Shown here: positions 1 to 8,569 of the stretch, one piece after another | How positions within the stretch are numbered: position 1 is the stretch's first letter | Layout of the letters: each line of letters opens with the position of its first letter | Assembly: GCF_014489615.1 (NCBI RefSeq) | Contig: NZ_CP060826.1 | Coordinates: 1-64,000, forward strand | Reading direction: 5' to 3' | Length of the DNA stretch: 64,000 nucleotides | Source of the DNA: Streptomyces genisteinicus | GTDB lineage: Bacteria; Actinomycetota; Actinomycetes; Streptomycetales; Streptomycetaceae | Notes under the pieces: model-generated | The model's database searches: none | What the model was told of the DNA's origin: nothing | Seen by the model: only the letters and a program-made list of their open reading frames with translations | Made by a program: the position numbers and the translations under genes

Positions 1-31
1 CATCGACTGGGCGTGACGTGTCGACGCTGTG

Positions 32-85
32 TTGAAGGGCCCGTGATCCAGAGCCGCGGTGGCCCCGGGATCACGGGCCCTTCAA
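32..85. terminator. Strong hairpin left of the IS701 element
   Basis: Two perfectly complementary 18-base arms (32-49 and 68-85) are separated by an 18-base loop. Such GC-rich hairpins without a U-tract act as terminators in Streptomyces. It lies outside the insertion sequence, whose left edge is near 111, and probably ends a gene that lies to the left of the window. No coding sequence is recognised in 1-110. Confidence 0.6.
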
Positions 86-110
86 GACTGCTGCACTCTT
101 TGATGGCCGC

Positions 111-228
111 CTAGTACTCCAGCAGCGTTTCGCTATCTGGCCTGGTCAGAGGCATCGTCGGGAGTGTAGTTGGCTGCTGGCACGTCAGGGGCGGTCTTGC
201 CGGACCGCCCCTCCAACGAATGACTTCG
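111..228 (+). repeat. Left terminal inverted repeat of the IS701 element
   Basis: The 118 bases are the exact reverse complement of 1499-1616. They start CTAGTACTCCAGCAGCG. Within the arm there is a further small palindrome, GGGGCGGT with ACCGCCCC across an 8-base loop (about 188-211). IS701 family ends are normally only 15-26 bases, so the length is unusual. Confidence 0.9.
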
Positions 229-1612
229 TCTTCGGAAGTGACAGTGCCGGGACACCGCCTGACGCCTTCGCCGCCATCGCGACCAATTCAGTGCATGGAT
301 GCGAAGGGGCGAGTGGGGCCGGTGGGCGGGGTCAGTTGCCAGCAGCCGACGGACTTCTGCCACGGTGAGCGGGACCATGGTGGAACCGTTTCTGCATCCC
401 CCTTTGCCGCCGCGTCTGCCGCCGTGGCCGCGAGAAAGGCATGCGCGAGCATGGCCAAGGTGATGTGCCTCATCCATCCGACATAGCGGCGGACTTCGTA
501 CTGGTCCAGGCCACACTCGTTCTTCGCAGCCTGGAAGCATTCCTCGATCGCCCACCGACATCCGGCAACGCGCACGAGCTGGTCGACACCGGCTCCCACC
601 GGCGCGTATGCGAGGTAGTAGGCAACCTGATCGGGTCTGCTGATGCTGCGCCGGGCCAGCGTCCAGCGATGATGGGTGGGCCGCTCACTGTCGAAGTCCT
701 CGATCACCGGGAGCTGGACGGCGGCCCAGTCATAGACGCGCGGGCCCTTGGCGCCGTCGCCGCACGAACGTTGCTCCCATGCCTCATCCGGTGCCTGGCT
801 GAAGAGATGGTCGATCCGGCCGAAGCGGGGCACCGAATGGGACTTCGGGACGGCGAGCACATAGCCGACGGTGGTTTCTTCCAGCATGCGGCGAAAGCGC
901 CACTCCTGGCCGTAGGCGGCATCCGCGGTCACCCAGGCGATCGGCAGCGGCGAGGCGAGCGCGCGCAGCACCATGGCCCTGGCCAGTTCTGGTTTGGTGG
1001 CGAAGCCCCTTTCATCAGGAATCTTGGCGGCGCGGCAGCGTTCGCGGTCGTCCGTCCATGACTTGGGCAGATATAGCTCGCGGTCCACCAGGGCGCGTCC
1101 GTGGGTGGTGGCGTAGGCGGCGAAGACCCCGATCTGGCAGTTCTCGGTGCGGCCGGCGGTGCCGGAATACTGGCGCTGGACACCGGCGGAGGTGGTGCCT
1201 TTCTTGACGAAGCCGGTGTCGTCGAGGATGTCGTCGGCGTTCCAGATGGCTCCGTTCAGCAGCCGTTGCAGGCCGTCGGGGGTGCGGTGGCCTGCGTGTT
1301 CGGCCAGTTGCCAGCCGTTCTTGCGGCCGACCGGGCCGAGCAGGGCGCGGACGTAGTCACGCATGCGGCGTCGCAGGTCGGCACGGCCGAAACGGTGGCC
1401 GATACGCAGGAAGAGGTCGTCGAGTTCACTCCCAGGTCGCGTCGGCAAGGTCGTCGATCACGCGGGAAGGCTGCCCTCGTCACTGCGCAGACAGTTCTCG
1501 AAGTCATTCGTTGGAGGGGCGGTCCGGCAAGACCGCCCCTGACGTGCCAGCAGCCAACTACACTCCCGACGATGCCTCTGACCAGGCCAGATAGCGAAAC
1601 GCTGCTGGAGTA
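115..1612 (-). mobile_element. IS701-family insertion sequence
   Basis: A roughly 1.5-kb element carries one leftward transposase gene between 118-base perfect inverted ends (111-228 and 1499-1616). CTAG stands at both outer edges (111-114 and 1613-1616). IS701 elements are known to make 4-base YTAR target duplications, so CTAG is probably the duplication, although its palindromic nature means it cannot be separated from the repeat end. The right edge cuts into a helicase gene. The left edge does not continue that gene, so helicase sequence was lost or rearranged on that side. Confidence 0.8.
288..1448 (-). CDS. IS701-family DDE transposase, probably missing its true N-terminus
   Basis: This 386-residue DDE (RNase H-fold) transposase would cut and rejoin the inverted ends. 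Recognisable family blocks are the first Asp in ILDDTGFVKKG, the second in VTADAAYGQ, and the Glu in the WAIEECFQAAKNECGLDQY block near the C-terminus. The open frame begins at a TTG codon at 1448. Just upstream another frame, starting with a GTG near 1482, reads VIDDLADATWE and then stops; family members usually run from this directly into the SELDDLF block that begins this frame. A one-base frameshift near 1448 is therefore likely, and the enzyme may be inactive or made from an alternative start. Family assignment is confident; activity is not. Confidence 0.8.
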   Translation of the reverse strand: MPTRPGSELDDLFLRIGHRFGRADLRRRMRDYVRALLGPVGRKNGWQLAEHAGHRTPDGLQRLLNGAIWNADDILDDTGFVKKGTTSAGVQRQYSGTAGRTENCQIGVFAAYATTHGRALVDRELYLPKSWTDDRERCRAAKIPDERGFATKPELARAMVLRALASPLPIAWVTADAAYGQEWRFRRMLEETTVGYVLAVPKSHSVPRFGRIDHLFSQAPDEAWEQRSCGDGAKGPRVYDWAAVQLPVIEDFDSERPTHHRWTLARRSISRPDQVAYYLAYAPVGAGVDQLVRVAGCRWAIEECFQAAKNECGLDQYEVRRYVGWMRHITLAMLAHAFLAATAADAAAKGDAETVPPWSRSPWQKSVGCWQLTPPTGPTRPFASMH

Positions 1613-1616
1613 CTAG
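1499..1616 (-). repeat. Right terminal inverted repeat of the IS701 element
   Basis: Perfect 118-base partner of 111-228. It contains the transposase upstream region, so the transposase promoter probably lies inside or next to this arm. It ends in TACTAG at the junction with the interrupted helicase gene. Confidence 0.9.
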
Positions 1617-3243
1617 TCGGCGGGGACGTCCAGGTTGCCGTGCTCGTCGCGGTAGGAGCGGGCGGCGGGAGCGGGAGACGCCTTGGTCACGGGGGTCGAA
1701 GGAAACCAGGTCCATCGCCTGGGCGATGCGCTCGGGGTGGACGGTGAAGTCGAAGTGCCAGCGCCGCGCGATGACGTCGCTGGTCTCCTTCGGCAGCCGG
1801 TTGGCCTTGTCGGGGAGGCGTTCGAGGATGCGGTGGTCATGGCTGGCCAGCGCGCAGGCAATCGCCCACACCGGCTCGTACGCGGTGCCCAGGATGTTCT
1901 CGCTGTCCGTGCCGGGCGGGATGTAGACGGGGACGACCAGGGAAGCGGTCTTGCCGGAGACGTCCAGGCGCAGGGCGCGGCCGAGGGCCTGGACGCAGCG
2001 GATGACGCTGCGGGTGGGGTCGGCGAAGACGATCGCGTCGACGGAGGGGATGTCGACTCCTTCGGCGATCAGCTTCGAGTTGGCGAGGATCGCGATGTCG
2101 GCGGCGGCGAAGGAAGCGAAGATGCCGGCGCGCTGGGCGGGGGTGCTCGCTGTGGGCGAAGAAGAGCTCCGGGTCGATCCCGGGTGCAAAGCGGGGTCCG
2201 TCCGGCGCAGCAGGCGCAGGGTGTGCGGGAGTTCGCGGGCGAAGCGGCGGGCGTCGGACACCAGATGGAAGTAGACCAGCACCTTCTTCAGGTTGTGCTC
2301 GGTCATGGCGCGCAGGACCGCCAGGTGCAGGGCGGTGGTACGCAGCGCACCGTCGTCCTTCGCCTCCCGGGCGGCGGCGCCCGTGGGCGTGGTGCCGGGG
2401 GCGGGCAGGTTCAGGCGGCGGCGCAGGTCGGTGTCGGTCAGGGTGGGCACCACGATGCGGTAGTCCGCAGCCCGGCCGTCCGCCACTGCCCTCGCGAGGG
2501 GGTAGTCGACGACCTTCTTGCGGACACCTGCTCGTTGTCCATCGAATTGGCGAACGCGTCCGGCCCGGCCCGGCCGGGCGCCTTCGGCGCGGGCGGATGA
2601 GGTCGGCGGACTCCGCCAGCTCCGGGGCGGCGAAGATGCGGGGCGTGGCGGTCATGTAGAGGCGGCGGTCCGCGTGGATGCGCTTCGCGTCGTTGACGAT
2701 CGCCCACTTCTTGTCGGGCCGGCCCGCGATCCGGCGAGCCTCGTCCATGACCGCCAGGTCGAACGGCGGCACCGCGAACCCGGTGTTCTGGGTCTCCTCG
2801 ATCTTGGTCAGGGAGTCGTAGGTGCAGATCACCGTCAACGCCCGGAGCTGGTCGGGCCCCTCCCCCACCACCGACATCGCCGCCGCCAGCGCGAGCGGGT
2901 CACTGGTCGAGCCCAAGCGCGCGGCTACCAGGTCATCACGGCCGGCAGCATCCGGGGAGGAGACGATCACCATGTGCTCGCCGTGGCCGTCGCCCCGCCA
3001 CGCCAGCGCGGTCTGCGCGGCCAGGTCAAGGGTGGGGACGACGAACAGCACCAGCCGCGCGCCGAGTCCGTCCGCGACGCGGATCGACACTAGCGTCTTC
3101 CCGGTGCCTGTCGCCGACACGAACAGCGCTCTCGTCCCCGGCCGCCGCAAATGCCGCGCCAGCCGCTGAACCGCGTGCACCTGATCGGGCAACAACGTCT
3201 TCCGCCCCGACGAAGGGGACGCAGTACCGGTGACGACACTCAT
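1617..3243 (-). pseudogene. DEAD/DEAH-type helicase with helicase-associated domain, frameshifted and cut by the IS
   Basis: The N-terminal half, starting with ATG at 3243, has Walker A SATGTGKT, a DEAR box (VMDEARRIAG) and MTATPR motif III. The C-terminal helicase half, with LIAEGVDIPSVDAIVF and the motif VI-like CVQALGRALRLD, is in other frames. Reading the strand, frames change near 2590-2520, again near 2195 and back near 2150 (a compensating pair that hides an FFAHSEH block), and once more near 1690. The last recognisable piece, YRDEHGNLDVPAD at 1617-1660, is the start of a helicase-associated (HA) repeat, and the IS701 element interrupts it. The gene is not functional as read. Clustered sequencing errors are the main alternative to true decay. 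Confidence 0.75.
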
Positions 3244-3581
3244 CAGACGGAGGCTTCCTCAACACGTAGCGAGCAGCAGGCAGCCCCACACCCGCACACC
3301 GGCGTACCGCACACACGGCAGGCGCGTCGATCGCAGCGGCCGGGCAGGGCATAGACATAGGCGGCAGCCTAGAGCCCGGCACCGGCACAAGCGGCCTCAC
3401 CGCATATCCCGGCCAGGTCCCAACTGACCGGCGAGCCCCTTTATCTGCCGCCAGCGGAGTCTCGGCACGGCGCTGACACGGGAGGCATGCCCGGCGCAGT
3501 GGCGGCAGCGTCGTTCTGGTTGGGGCGGAGCGTCAGCTCAGAAAGGGCCATGGGCGTGGGCGCCTTCCAGGGACTCGGCGG
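3244..3581. other. Intergenic region without recognised gene
   Basis: This holds the upstream region of the broken helicase (right to left) and the 3' flank of the SF1 helicase operon. Both flanking genes point left. No convincing ORF, repeat or hairpin was found. Confidence 0.5.
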
Positions 3582-4907
3582 TCAGGGGGCGGGGACGCGG
3601 TGGTAGGCGAGGTGGTCGAGGATGTGCTGGTGGGCTTCCCAGCCGTCTGGGAATTTGGCGGGGACACCGAGGTGGACGGGGTCGTTGGAGGGGTGGCGGT
3701 CCAGGAGGTCGGTGATGCCGGCGCGGGCGACCATGATGCAGGCGTGCCGGTGACGTGAGGCGAGCACGCACAGGCGGCCGGCTTCGAGGTGGAAGGCGGA
3801 GGCGTCACGGCGGCCGGACAGCGGGTGTAGAACGATCGTGACGGCGAATTCACGGCCCTGCAGGCGGTTGGCGGTGTCGGCGCGTACGCCCCGGGTGTGG
3901 GGGTTGTGGTTCAGAAGGTGCTGGATGTGGCGGGCCTGTTCGCGGTGGGCGGTACCAATGGCGATGTCGGCGGGCTGCAGGCGGCGGCCGTCGGGATGGT
4001 TCTCGCAAACGGCTTCGGCGCCGCGGGTCAGCAGGCGGGCGGCCAGGGCGACCGTGGCGTGGGCGGCTTCGGCGTCTATGCGTGCGGTGTGCCGGGGCGG
4101 GAGTTCGTGCAGGGCCCAGCCGGTGCGGGCGGCTTCCTCGACGGTGGCGTCGCAGCAGTCGTGCAGGCCTTGGGTGGTGAAGGTGAGGGTACGGGTGGCG
4201 GGGGCTGTTCCCGGCTGGAACGGCGTGAAGGGGTAGAACGCCCGAGAGACGATGTCGGCCGCTGAGGGCGGAAGGCGCCAGGAGACGGGCAGGGTGCGGA
4301 CGACTGCGTCGTTGTAGTTCGTCAGAACGGTGACGGCATTGTTGAGTGGGTCGTGGGGCAGGCCGATCCACCGGGGGGTGCTGATGATGGAGAACGGGTC
4401 GAGCTGCCCGGGGTCGCCCACGAGAAGGGCGCGGTCGAAGAGCCTGGCGATCAGCAGGAGGGCGTCAGAGCGCATCTGGTAGGCCTCGTCGATGATGGCC
4501 CACTGCCAGTAGGCGCTGTCGACGTACGCCCATTTCATGGCGGTGGCGATGATCACGTCGCAGGTGAGGACGTCTTTGATGTCCGTGCTGATGATGGTGT
4601 TGGGCAGGGCCAGAACGTGTTCAGGGACCTCGTAGGTGCCTCCGGTGAGGCGTCCCAGGCGCAGTCGGGAGGCTGTGGGGTCGGCGAGGCGGATGAGAAG
4701 GTCGTCGACCTGGTGGTTGGTCTGGGCAACGATGATGCATCGTTCGCCGGCGGCGGCGAGGGTGCGGGCGGCCCGGACAACGAGGGTCGATTTCCCAGCG
4801 CCCGGGGGCGAGTCGACGACGAGGGGCTGGGTGGTCCCGCCGGTGAGGGCGGTGAGGATGTCGGCGACGGCCGCATTGGCCAGGTCGGCGGGCGGGGTCG
4901 TGGTCAA
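3582..4907 (-). CDS. SF1-type DNA/RNA helicase (AAA domain)
   Basis: This 441-residue protein has superfamily 1 helicase motifs in order: Walker A SPPGAGKST (residues 33-41), motif Ia VAQTNHQVD (60-68), Walker B AIIDEAYQ (137-144, Asp140-Glu141), motif III VGDPGQLDPF (163-172), a motif V-like TANRLQGREFAVTI block and a motif VI-like LASRHRHACIMVAR. These place it near the Upf1/Dna2-type SF1B helicases, and it probably translocates on nucleic acid using ATP. It is the last gene of a leftward operon. Its TTG start at 4907 overlaps the upstream stop (TTGA), so translation is coupled. The context (Cas4-like nuclease and SbcCD next door) suggests DNA-end unwinding; that role is inferred. Confidence 0.8.
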   Translation of the reverse strand: MTTTPPADLANAAVADILTALTGGTTQPLVVDSPPGAGKSTLVVRAARTLAAAGERCIIVAQTNHQVDDLLIRLADPTASRLRLGRLTGGTYEVPEHVLALPNTIISTDIKDVLTCDVIIATAMKWAYVDSAYWQWAIIDEAYQMRSDALLLIARLFDRALLVGDPGQLDPFSIISTPRWIGLPHDPLNNAVTVLTNYNDAVVRTLPVSWRLPPSAADIVSRAFYPFTPFQPGTAPATRTLTFTTQGLHDCCDATVEEAARTGWALHELPPRHTARIDAEAAHATVALAARLLTRGAEAVCENHPDGRRLQPADIAIGTAHREQARHIQHLLNHNPHTRGVRADTANRLQGREFAVTIVLHPLSGRRDASAFHLEAGRLCVLASRHRHACIMVARAGITDLLDRHPSNDPVHLGVPAKFPDGWEAHQHILDHLAYHRVPAP

Positions 4908-6412
4908 GGCTTCTCGGTCTCTTCCAATGCGGCGGCGGGGTGGTTGTGCTGGGGGCCGCCGTGGGTCCAGGGGGTGTTCTCGCGGCTTGGGAAGGCGGGT
5001 CGGCTAAAGAACTCGGGGGCGAAGGTGAGTTCAAGCTGGTCCCCGACAGCGGGGACAGAGTCGCTTCGGGGCTTGTTCACTGTGCCGGTCAGCGTGGTCA
5101 CCTCCAGCAGGAGGTCAGTGCCCTGCCCGCGTGGGGTGATGGCGCGAACGGCCAGGTGGACGCGGGGGTTGTGAGGGCCGGCGAGCAAGTGGCCGAGGTC
5201 CAGGCGCACCGGGTCGGTGGTGTGCAGGGTCAGGCGGGGGCGCAGCCGGGGGCCCCTGGCTCCGGGGATGGTGTGACGAGCGTCGACGTCGGTGACGGTG
5301 CCGGCGAGGGCTTCTCCGGTGGTGCGTCGCTCGGCCATGAAGAAGGGGTCTTCCAGGGCGCGGTGGGCGTCGAAGGCGGCCTGGGCCAGCTCCAGGCGGG
5401 CGAGACGGCGGGCGGCGGAGACGGCGTCGTCCTTGATGGGCTGGGGACGACCGTCGGTGGTGAGGTAGGTGCGGTAGGCGGTGAAGCGGTCGCGGTCGGC
5501 GGCCCAGCGGCGTTGGGCGTCGGGTATCTCGGGCAGGGTGCGCAGCAGGCCGAGGGCGCGCCAGGCGTCGTCCCAGGTGGGGCGGAGGTAGGTGTGGAGG
5601 AGGTCGTTCAGGCGGTCGGTGTGGCGGGCTATGGCGGCGGTGTTGCCCTCTGCGGCGGCGATGTCGTAGGCCGTCAGCAGGGGGTCGAGTTCGAGGCTGT
5701 CGAAGGAGGGGTCGGTGGCGGGGCCGGCGGGCCGGTGCAGTCGGCCGTCGGGGCCGGGGAGCTGGGGGTTTTCGGTCTCGAGGGCGGCGTGCAGGCCCGT
5801 GGTGCCGGGCGGGGGGTCGATCCAGGCGAGGAGGGCAGCAAGGTGTTCGTCCTCCAGGCGGCTCTGACCGGTGATCCAGCGGGTGGTCAGCAGGTCGGTC
5901 AGGGCGAGCAGGAAGGCGCTTCCGGGGTGCTCGGCGTGGTCGGCGAAGAAGGTGAGCCACTGTCCGAGGCGGCCGACGCTGTGGGCTGGGTCGCTGTCCT
6001 CAGGCGGCTCGGTGAAGCGCAGGGCGCGGCCCAGCCGCTCGACGTAAGTGATCGACTTCCGGTTGGCGACCAAGAGCTGAGGGGCGTGGGTGTGCCGTTC
6101 GCGGGCGGGCTTTCTGCCTTTCGCGGGCAGGCGTTCGGTGTTGCGGAAGCTGTCGATGTAGGTGAGGACATGGTCGGCCAGCTCTTGCAGGAGTGTGGTG
6201 GGCCGGCCGTGGGGCGGGGTGACGAGGAGGTGCGGGCGGGCCGGTTCGGTTCCGAGCATGACAGCCAGCGGGGTCGCTTCGGTGCCGGAGTGGTTGAGTG
6301 GGAGGAAGACTAGGGGCCGCTCGGTGAGGTGGAAGTGGCTGACGAGGCCGGCGTCCTGGGCTGTTTGGGTCTCGGCTGCCTCCAGGCGCAGCAGGGTGGA
6401 CAGGCGGCTCAT
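4904..6412 (-). CDS. Unknown 502-residue protein of the helicase-nuclease operon
   Basis: No family is recognised. The ATG at 6412 overlaps the stop of the nuclease gene (ATGA), and its own stop overlaps the helicase start, so it is the middle of a tightly coupled block and probably a subunit of the same complex. The N-terminal third resembles a structural or interaction domain (HFHLTERPLVFLPLN; LLQELADHVLTYIDSFR). The middle is helix-rich and acidic. The C-terminal part is beta-rich with alternating hydrophobic residues (RPRLTLHTTDPVRLDLGHL; DLLLEVTTLTGTV), as in OB or beta-barrel folds. There are no signal peptide, membrane segments or cysteine clusters. It could be a DNA-binding or scaffold subunit, but the sequence does not show this directly. 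Confidence 0.7.
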   Translation of the reverse strand: MSRLSTLLRLEAAETQTAQDAGLVSHFHLTERPLVFLPLNHSGTEATPLAVMLGTEPARPHLLVTPPHGRPTTLLQELADHVLTYIDSFRNTERLPAKGRKPARERHTHAPQLLVANRKSITYVERLGRALRFTEPPEDSDPAHSVGRLGQWLTFFADHAEHPGSAFLLALTDLLTTRWITGQSRLEDEHLAALLAWIDPPPGTTGLHAALETENPQLPGPDGRLHRPAGPATDPSFDSLELDPLLTAYDIAAAEGNTAAIARHTDRLNDLLHTYLRPTWDDAWRALGLLRTLPEIPDAQRRWAADRDRFTAYRTYLTTDGRPQPIKDDAVSAARRLARLELAQAAFDAHRALEDPFFMAERRTTGEALAGTVTDVDARHTIPGARGPRLRPRLTLHTTDPVRLDLGHLLAGPHNPRVHLAVRAITPRGQGTDLLLEVTTLTGTVNKPRSDSVPAVGDQLELTFAPEFFSRPAFPSRENTPWTHGGPQHNHPAAALEETEKP

Positions 6413-7542
6413 GCGGACTCCCGCAGGTGGGTGCGTACGGCGTGGGCGTGCCGGAGGGCGGCGGCCAGGTCGGCTTGGTCTGGGGCGGGGCGGCGGGTGT
6501 CGTCGGCCAGGCGCAGGGCGGTGCTGATGTGATCGACGCCGCCGAGGTCGTCGCGGATGTCGCTGCCCAGGACGTCGATCAGTCCTTCGTCGCGGGCTTC
6601 GCTGCGGCAGACGTAGGCCAGGTCGCAGAAATGGCGGCAGGTGGGGGTGTAGCGGGCGGGGGCGGTCTGCAGGGCCGCGGTGAGGTCCTTGGCGTCGCGG
6701 GTGGGCCGTTCGTCCCGGTCGAGGGCAAGGTCGAAGGTCGTGTGGGGCGGCAGCGCGTCGAGCAGGGGTCCGATGCGGGTGAGCCGGTTGAGCTGGCGGG
6801 TGAGGGCGGCGATCTTCTTGCGTGCGTCGACGATGCTGGCGGTGGGGTTGCGGCTGAAGTTGCGTGGGGTGATGAGGATGATGTCGTGGGAGACGTTGTC
6901 CCCGTCGAGGCCCTCCGATTCGAGGAGTTCGCGCAGCGCGATGACGTAGGCGGCGGCCTGGGTGACGGCGGCGGCCACCTTCGCCGGGTCGGCGCGGCCG
7001 TCGAGGACGGCGAAGGACTTGATCTCGATGATGTGGAAGACACCGTCGACCTGGAAGGCGACCACGTCGGGTTCCAGGTAGACGGGATGGCCGGCGACCG
7101 TGAGCTGCAGGATGGGGTGGTCCAGCAGCGTGCGCACGGAGCGGGGGGAGCGCGCCGCTTCCAGGACGGCGGTGCGGGTGTAGGCATGGCGGACTGGCAG
7201 AGAGGCGTCCTGGCTGCCGACGGCGGCGAGGTCGGTGTGGGCCGCCTCGTGCAGGGGCAGGCCGAGGACATCGCGCAGCAGGCGCAGGAGTTCGGCGCCG
7301 CCATCGGCTTTCACTTTTTGCTCGAAGACGGCCCCGTTGCGCAGGGCGATGGAGGACTTGGCGAGCGGGCGAGGCTTGCCCAGGTGGACGGCGATCGCGT
7401 CCTTGTCGACGCCGGCGGCGTCCATCAGGGCCCGGCGGGCGCAGCCGGGGTTGGTGGTGAGGGCCGCGAGGGTGCGGGCGTCGTGCCCCTTGGCGGGGGC
7501 GGGGCCGCGCAGTGCGTCGAGCCGGTCGTTGAGCAGACTCAC
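6409..7542 (-). CDS. PD-(D/E)XK nuclease with Cas4/AddB-like four-cysteine iron-sulfur motif
   Basis: This 377-residue protein has the RecB-type nuclease core: motif I GAVFE (70-74), motif II EPDVV with Asp159, motif III EIK with Glu173 and Lys175, and the QAAAY block (195-199). One cysteine lies before the core (Cys34 in NPGCARRAL) and three after it (Cys302, Cys306, Cys312 in TCRHFCDLAYVC). This split arrangement is known from Cas4, AddB and Dna2, where the four cysteines hold a 4Fe-4S cluster. A metal-dependent DNA nuclease is therefore well supported. The GTG start at 7542 has a good ribosome site (AAGGAAG). No CRISPR or other cas gene is present, so this is not a Cas4 of an adaptation module. 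The partners are the SF1 helicase and the 502-residue protein, encoded in overlapping genes. Confidence 0.8.
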   Translation of the reverse strand: MSLLNDRLDALRGPAPAKGHDARTLAALTTNPGCARRALMDAAGVDKDAIAVHLGKPRPLAKSSIALRNGAVFEQKVKADGGAELLRLLRDVLGLPLHEAAHTDLAAVGSQDASLPVRHAYTRTAVLEAARSPRSVRTLLDHPILQLTVAGHPVYLEPDVVAFQVDGVFHIIEIKSFAVLDGRADPAKVAAAVTQAAAYVIALRELLESEGLDGDNVSHDIILITPRNFSRNPTASIVDARKKIAALTRQLNRLTRIGPLLDALPPHTTFDLALDRDERPTRDAKDLTAALQTAPARYTPTCRHFCDLAYVCRSEARDEGLIDVLGSDIRDDLGGVDHISTALRLADDTRRPAPDQADLAAALRHAHAVRTHLRESA

Positions 7543-7574
7543 GGATCTTCCTTGCGGGATGGGTGAGGTGGCGA

Positions 7575-8435
7575 TCAGGGGACGGAGCGCAGTCGGCGGG
7601 CGGACTGGAAGGAGCCGCCGAATAGCAGGCCGGCATCGTCGAGCTGGCGGCGGGCGCGGGCGGCGGCCTGGGTGCGGGTAGTGCTATCGCTGGTGGCGTG
7701 CAGGGCGAGTTCATCCTGGGCGGCACGGCGCAGCAGCGTGAGGTCGATGGGGAGGCCGGCTTCGGTCGGGTGTGGTGCAGGGGGCCGGGCGCCGGGGATG
7801 TTGCGTGCGTAGTGCAGCAGGAGGTGGCGGGCGGGCAACGGCAGGGTGCCGCCGCTGACGCGATCTGCGGCGTCGGCGATGTTCAGCGCGCCTGTGAGGA
7901 AGTGGACGCGGGCGCTGAGCGGTCCCACAATGCGCTGTTCCAGGGGCCAGGTGCTGACTGTGAGCAGGCCGCGGGCGGGTGAGAGCAGATCGGAAGTGAG
8001 GGCCGGGCACAGGTAGTAGGGGCGGGCGCCGGGTGCGGAGCGGTAGGAGCGTTCCTCGTCGCGGCGCAGGCTGGTCAGCCGGGAGGGCGCCAGGGCACCG
8101 GCGAAGAAGGCTTCGTGAACGGTGCTGATGAGCTTGGGAGCGGCGGGCACGGCGAGCAGCGTCAGGACCTGGTGGACCTGCTCGCGCGCGGGCAGCACGA
8201 CCGGTGGCTGCCCCGCCGGTTTGTTCTCGGACAGGGTGCGGCGCGTCCCGTCGTCAGCGGATGTCTCCTCGGTGTCCTCGGCCTGCTCGAACAGGGCGTC
8301 CCAGGCGCGCTGGGTGCGGCGCAGTTCGGCGCGGAGTTGTCTGACCTGCTCGCTGTCACGAGCCAGTTGGGCGCTCCGCATGGCCTGCTGCAGCTGTTGC
8401 ATGCGTTCTTCGAGTGCGTCCAGATGCTCCTGCAT
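7575..8435 (-). CDS. Coiled-coil protein of unknown function, first gene of the operon
   Basis: This 286-residue protein starts with a strong coiled coil (about residues 1-50, heptad-like LDALEERMQQLQQAMRSAQ). A low-complexity acidic linker follows, then a globular C-terminal domain of about 200 residues (QVHQVLTLLAVPAAPKLIST; YYLCPALTSD) that I do not recognise. ATG 8435 is preferred because AAGGTGG lies six bases before it; a GTG at 8444 is the alternative. Only 32 bases separate its stop from the nuclease start, so it is probably cotranscribed. It diverges from sbcD. The coiled coil suggests oligomerisation or contact with the SbcC coiled coil, which is inference only. Confidence 0.65.
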   Translation of the reverse strand: MQEHLDALEERMQQLQQAMRSAQLARDSEQVRQLRAELRRTQRAWDALFEQAEDTEETSADDGTRRTLSENKPAGQPPVVLPAREQVHQVLTLLAVPAAPKLISTVHEAFFAGALAPSRLTSLRRDEERSYRSAPGARPYYLCPALTSDLLSPARGLLTVSTWPLEQRIVGPLSARVHFLTGALNIADAADRVSGGTLPLPARHLLLHYARNIPGARPPAPHPTEAGLPIDLTLLRRAAQDELALHATSDSTTRTQAAARARRQLDDAGLLFGGSFQSARRLRSVP

Positions 8436-8569
8436 GGCGGCCACCTTACCGCATTCCAGCGTTTTCCAGATTTCTCCTGTGATTGCTGTTGTAGAGTTTC
8501 TGTCACTTCGTCAACTCCCGCTGGTGCGGGAGCGTCGGACAGTCCTGCCTGCACCGAGGAGAGCCGTCC
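8436..8569. promoter_or_regulatory. Divergent promoter region between the nuclease operon and sbcDC
   Basis: This is a 134-base spacer with an unusually AT-rich core (about 8455-8515, including GTTTTCCAGATTT and TTGCTGTTGTAGAGTTT). It must carry promoters for both divergent operons, which fits joint control of one functional unit. No clear operator palindrome was seen. The sbcD ribosome site is GAGGAGA, just before 8570. Confidence 0.5.

Noticed and set aside
1..110. Remaining 3' part of the helicase gene beyond the IS
   Set aside because: Translation of the minus strand shows no helicase-associated repeat; it contains a terminator-like hairpin instead.
6409..7542. Cas4 as part of a CRISPR system
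   Set aside because: No repeat-spacer array or other cas gene in the window; neighbours are helicase and SbcCD genes.
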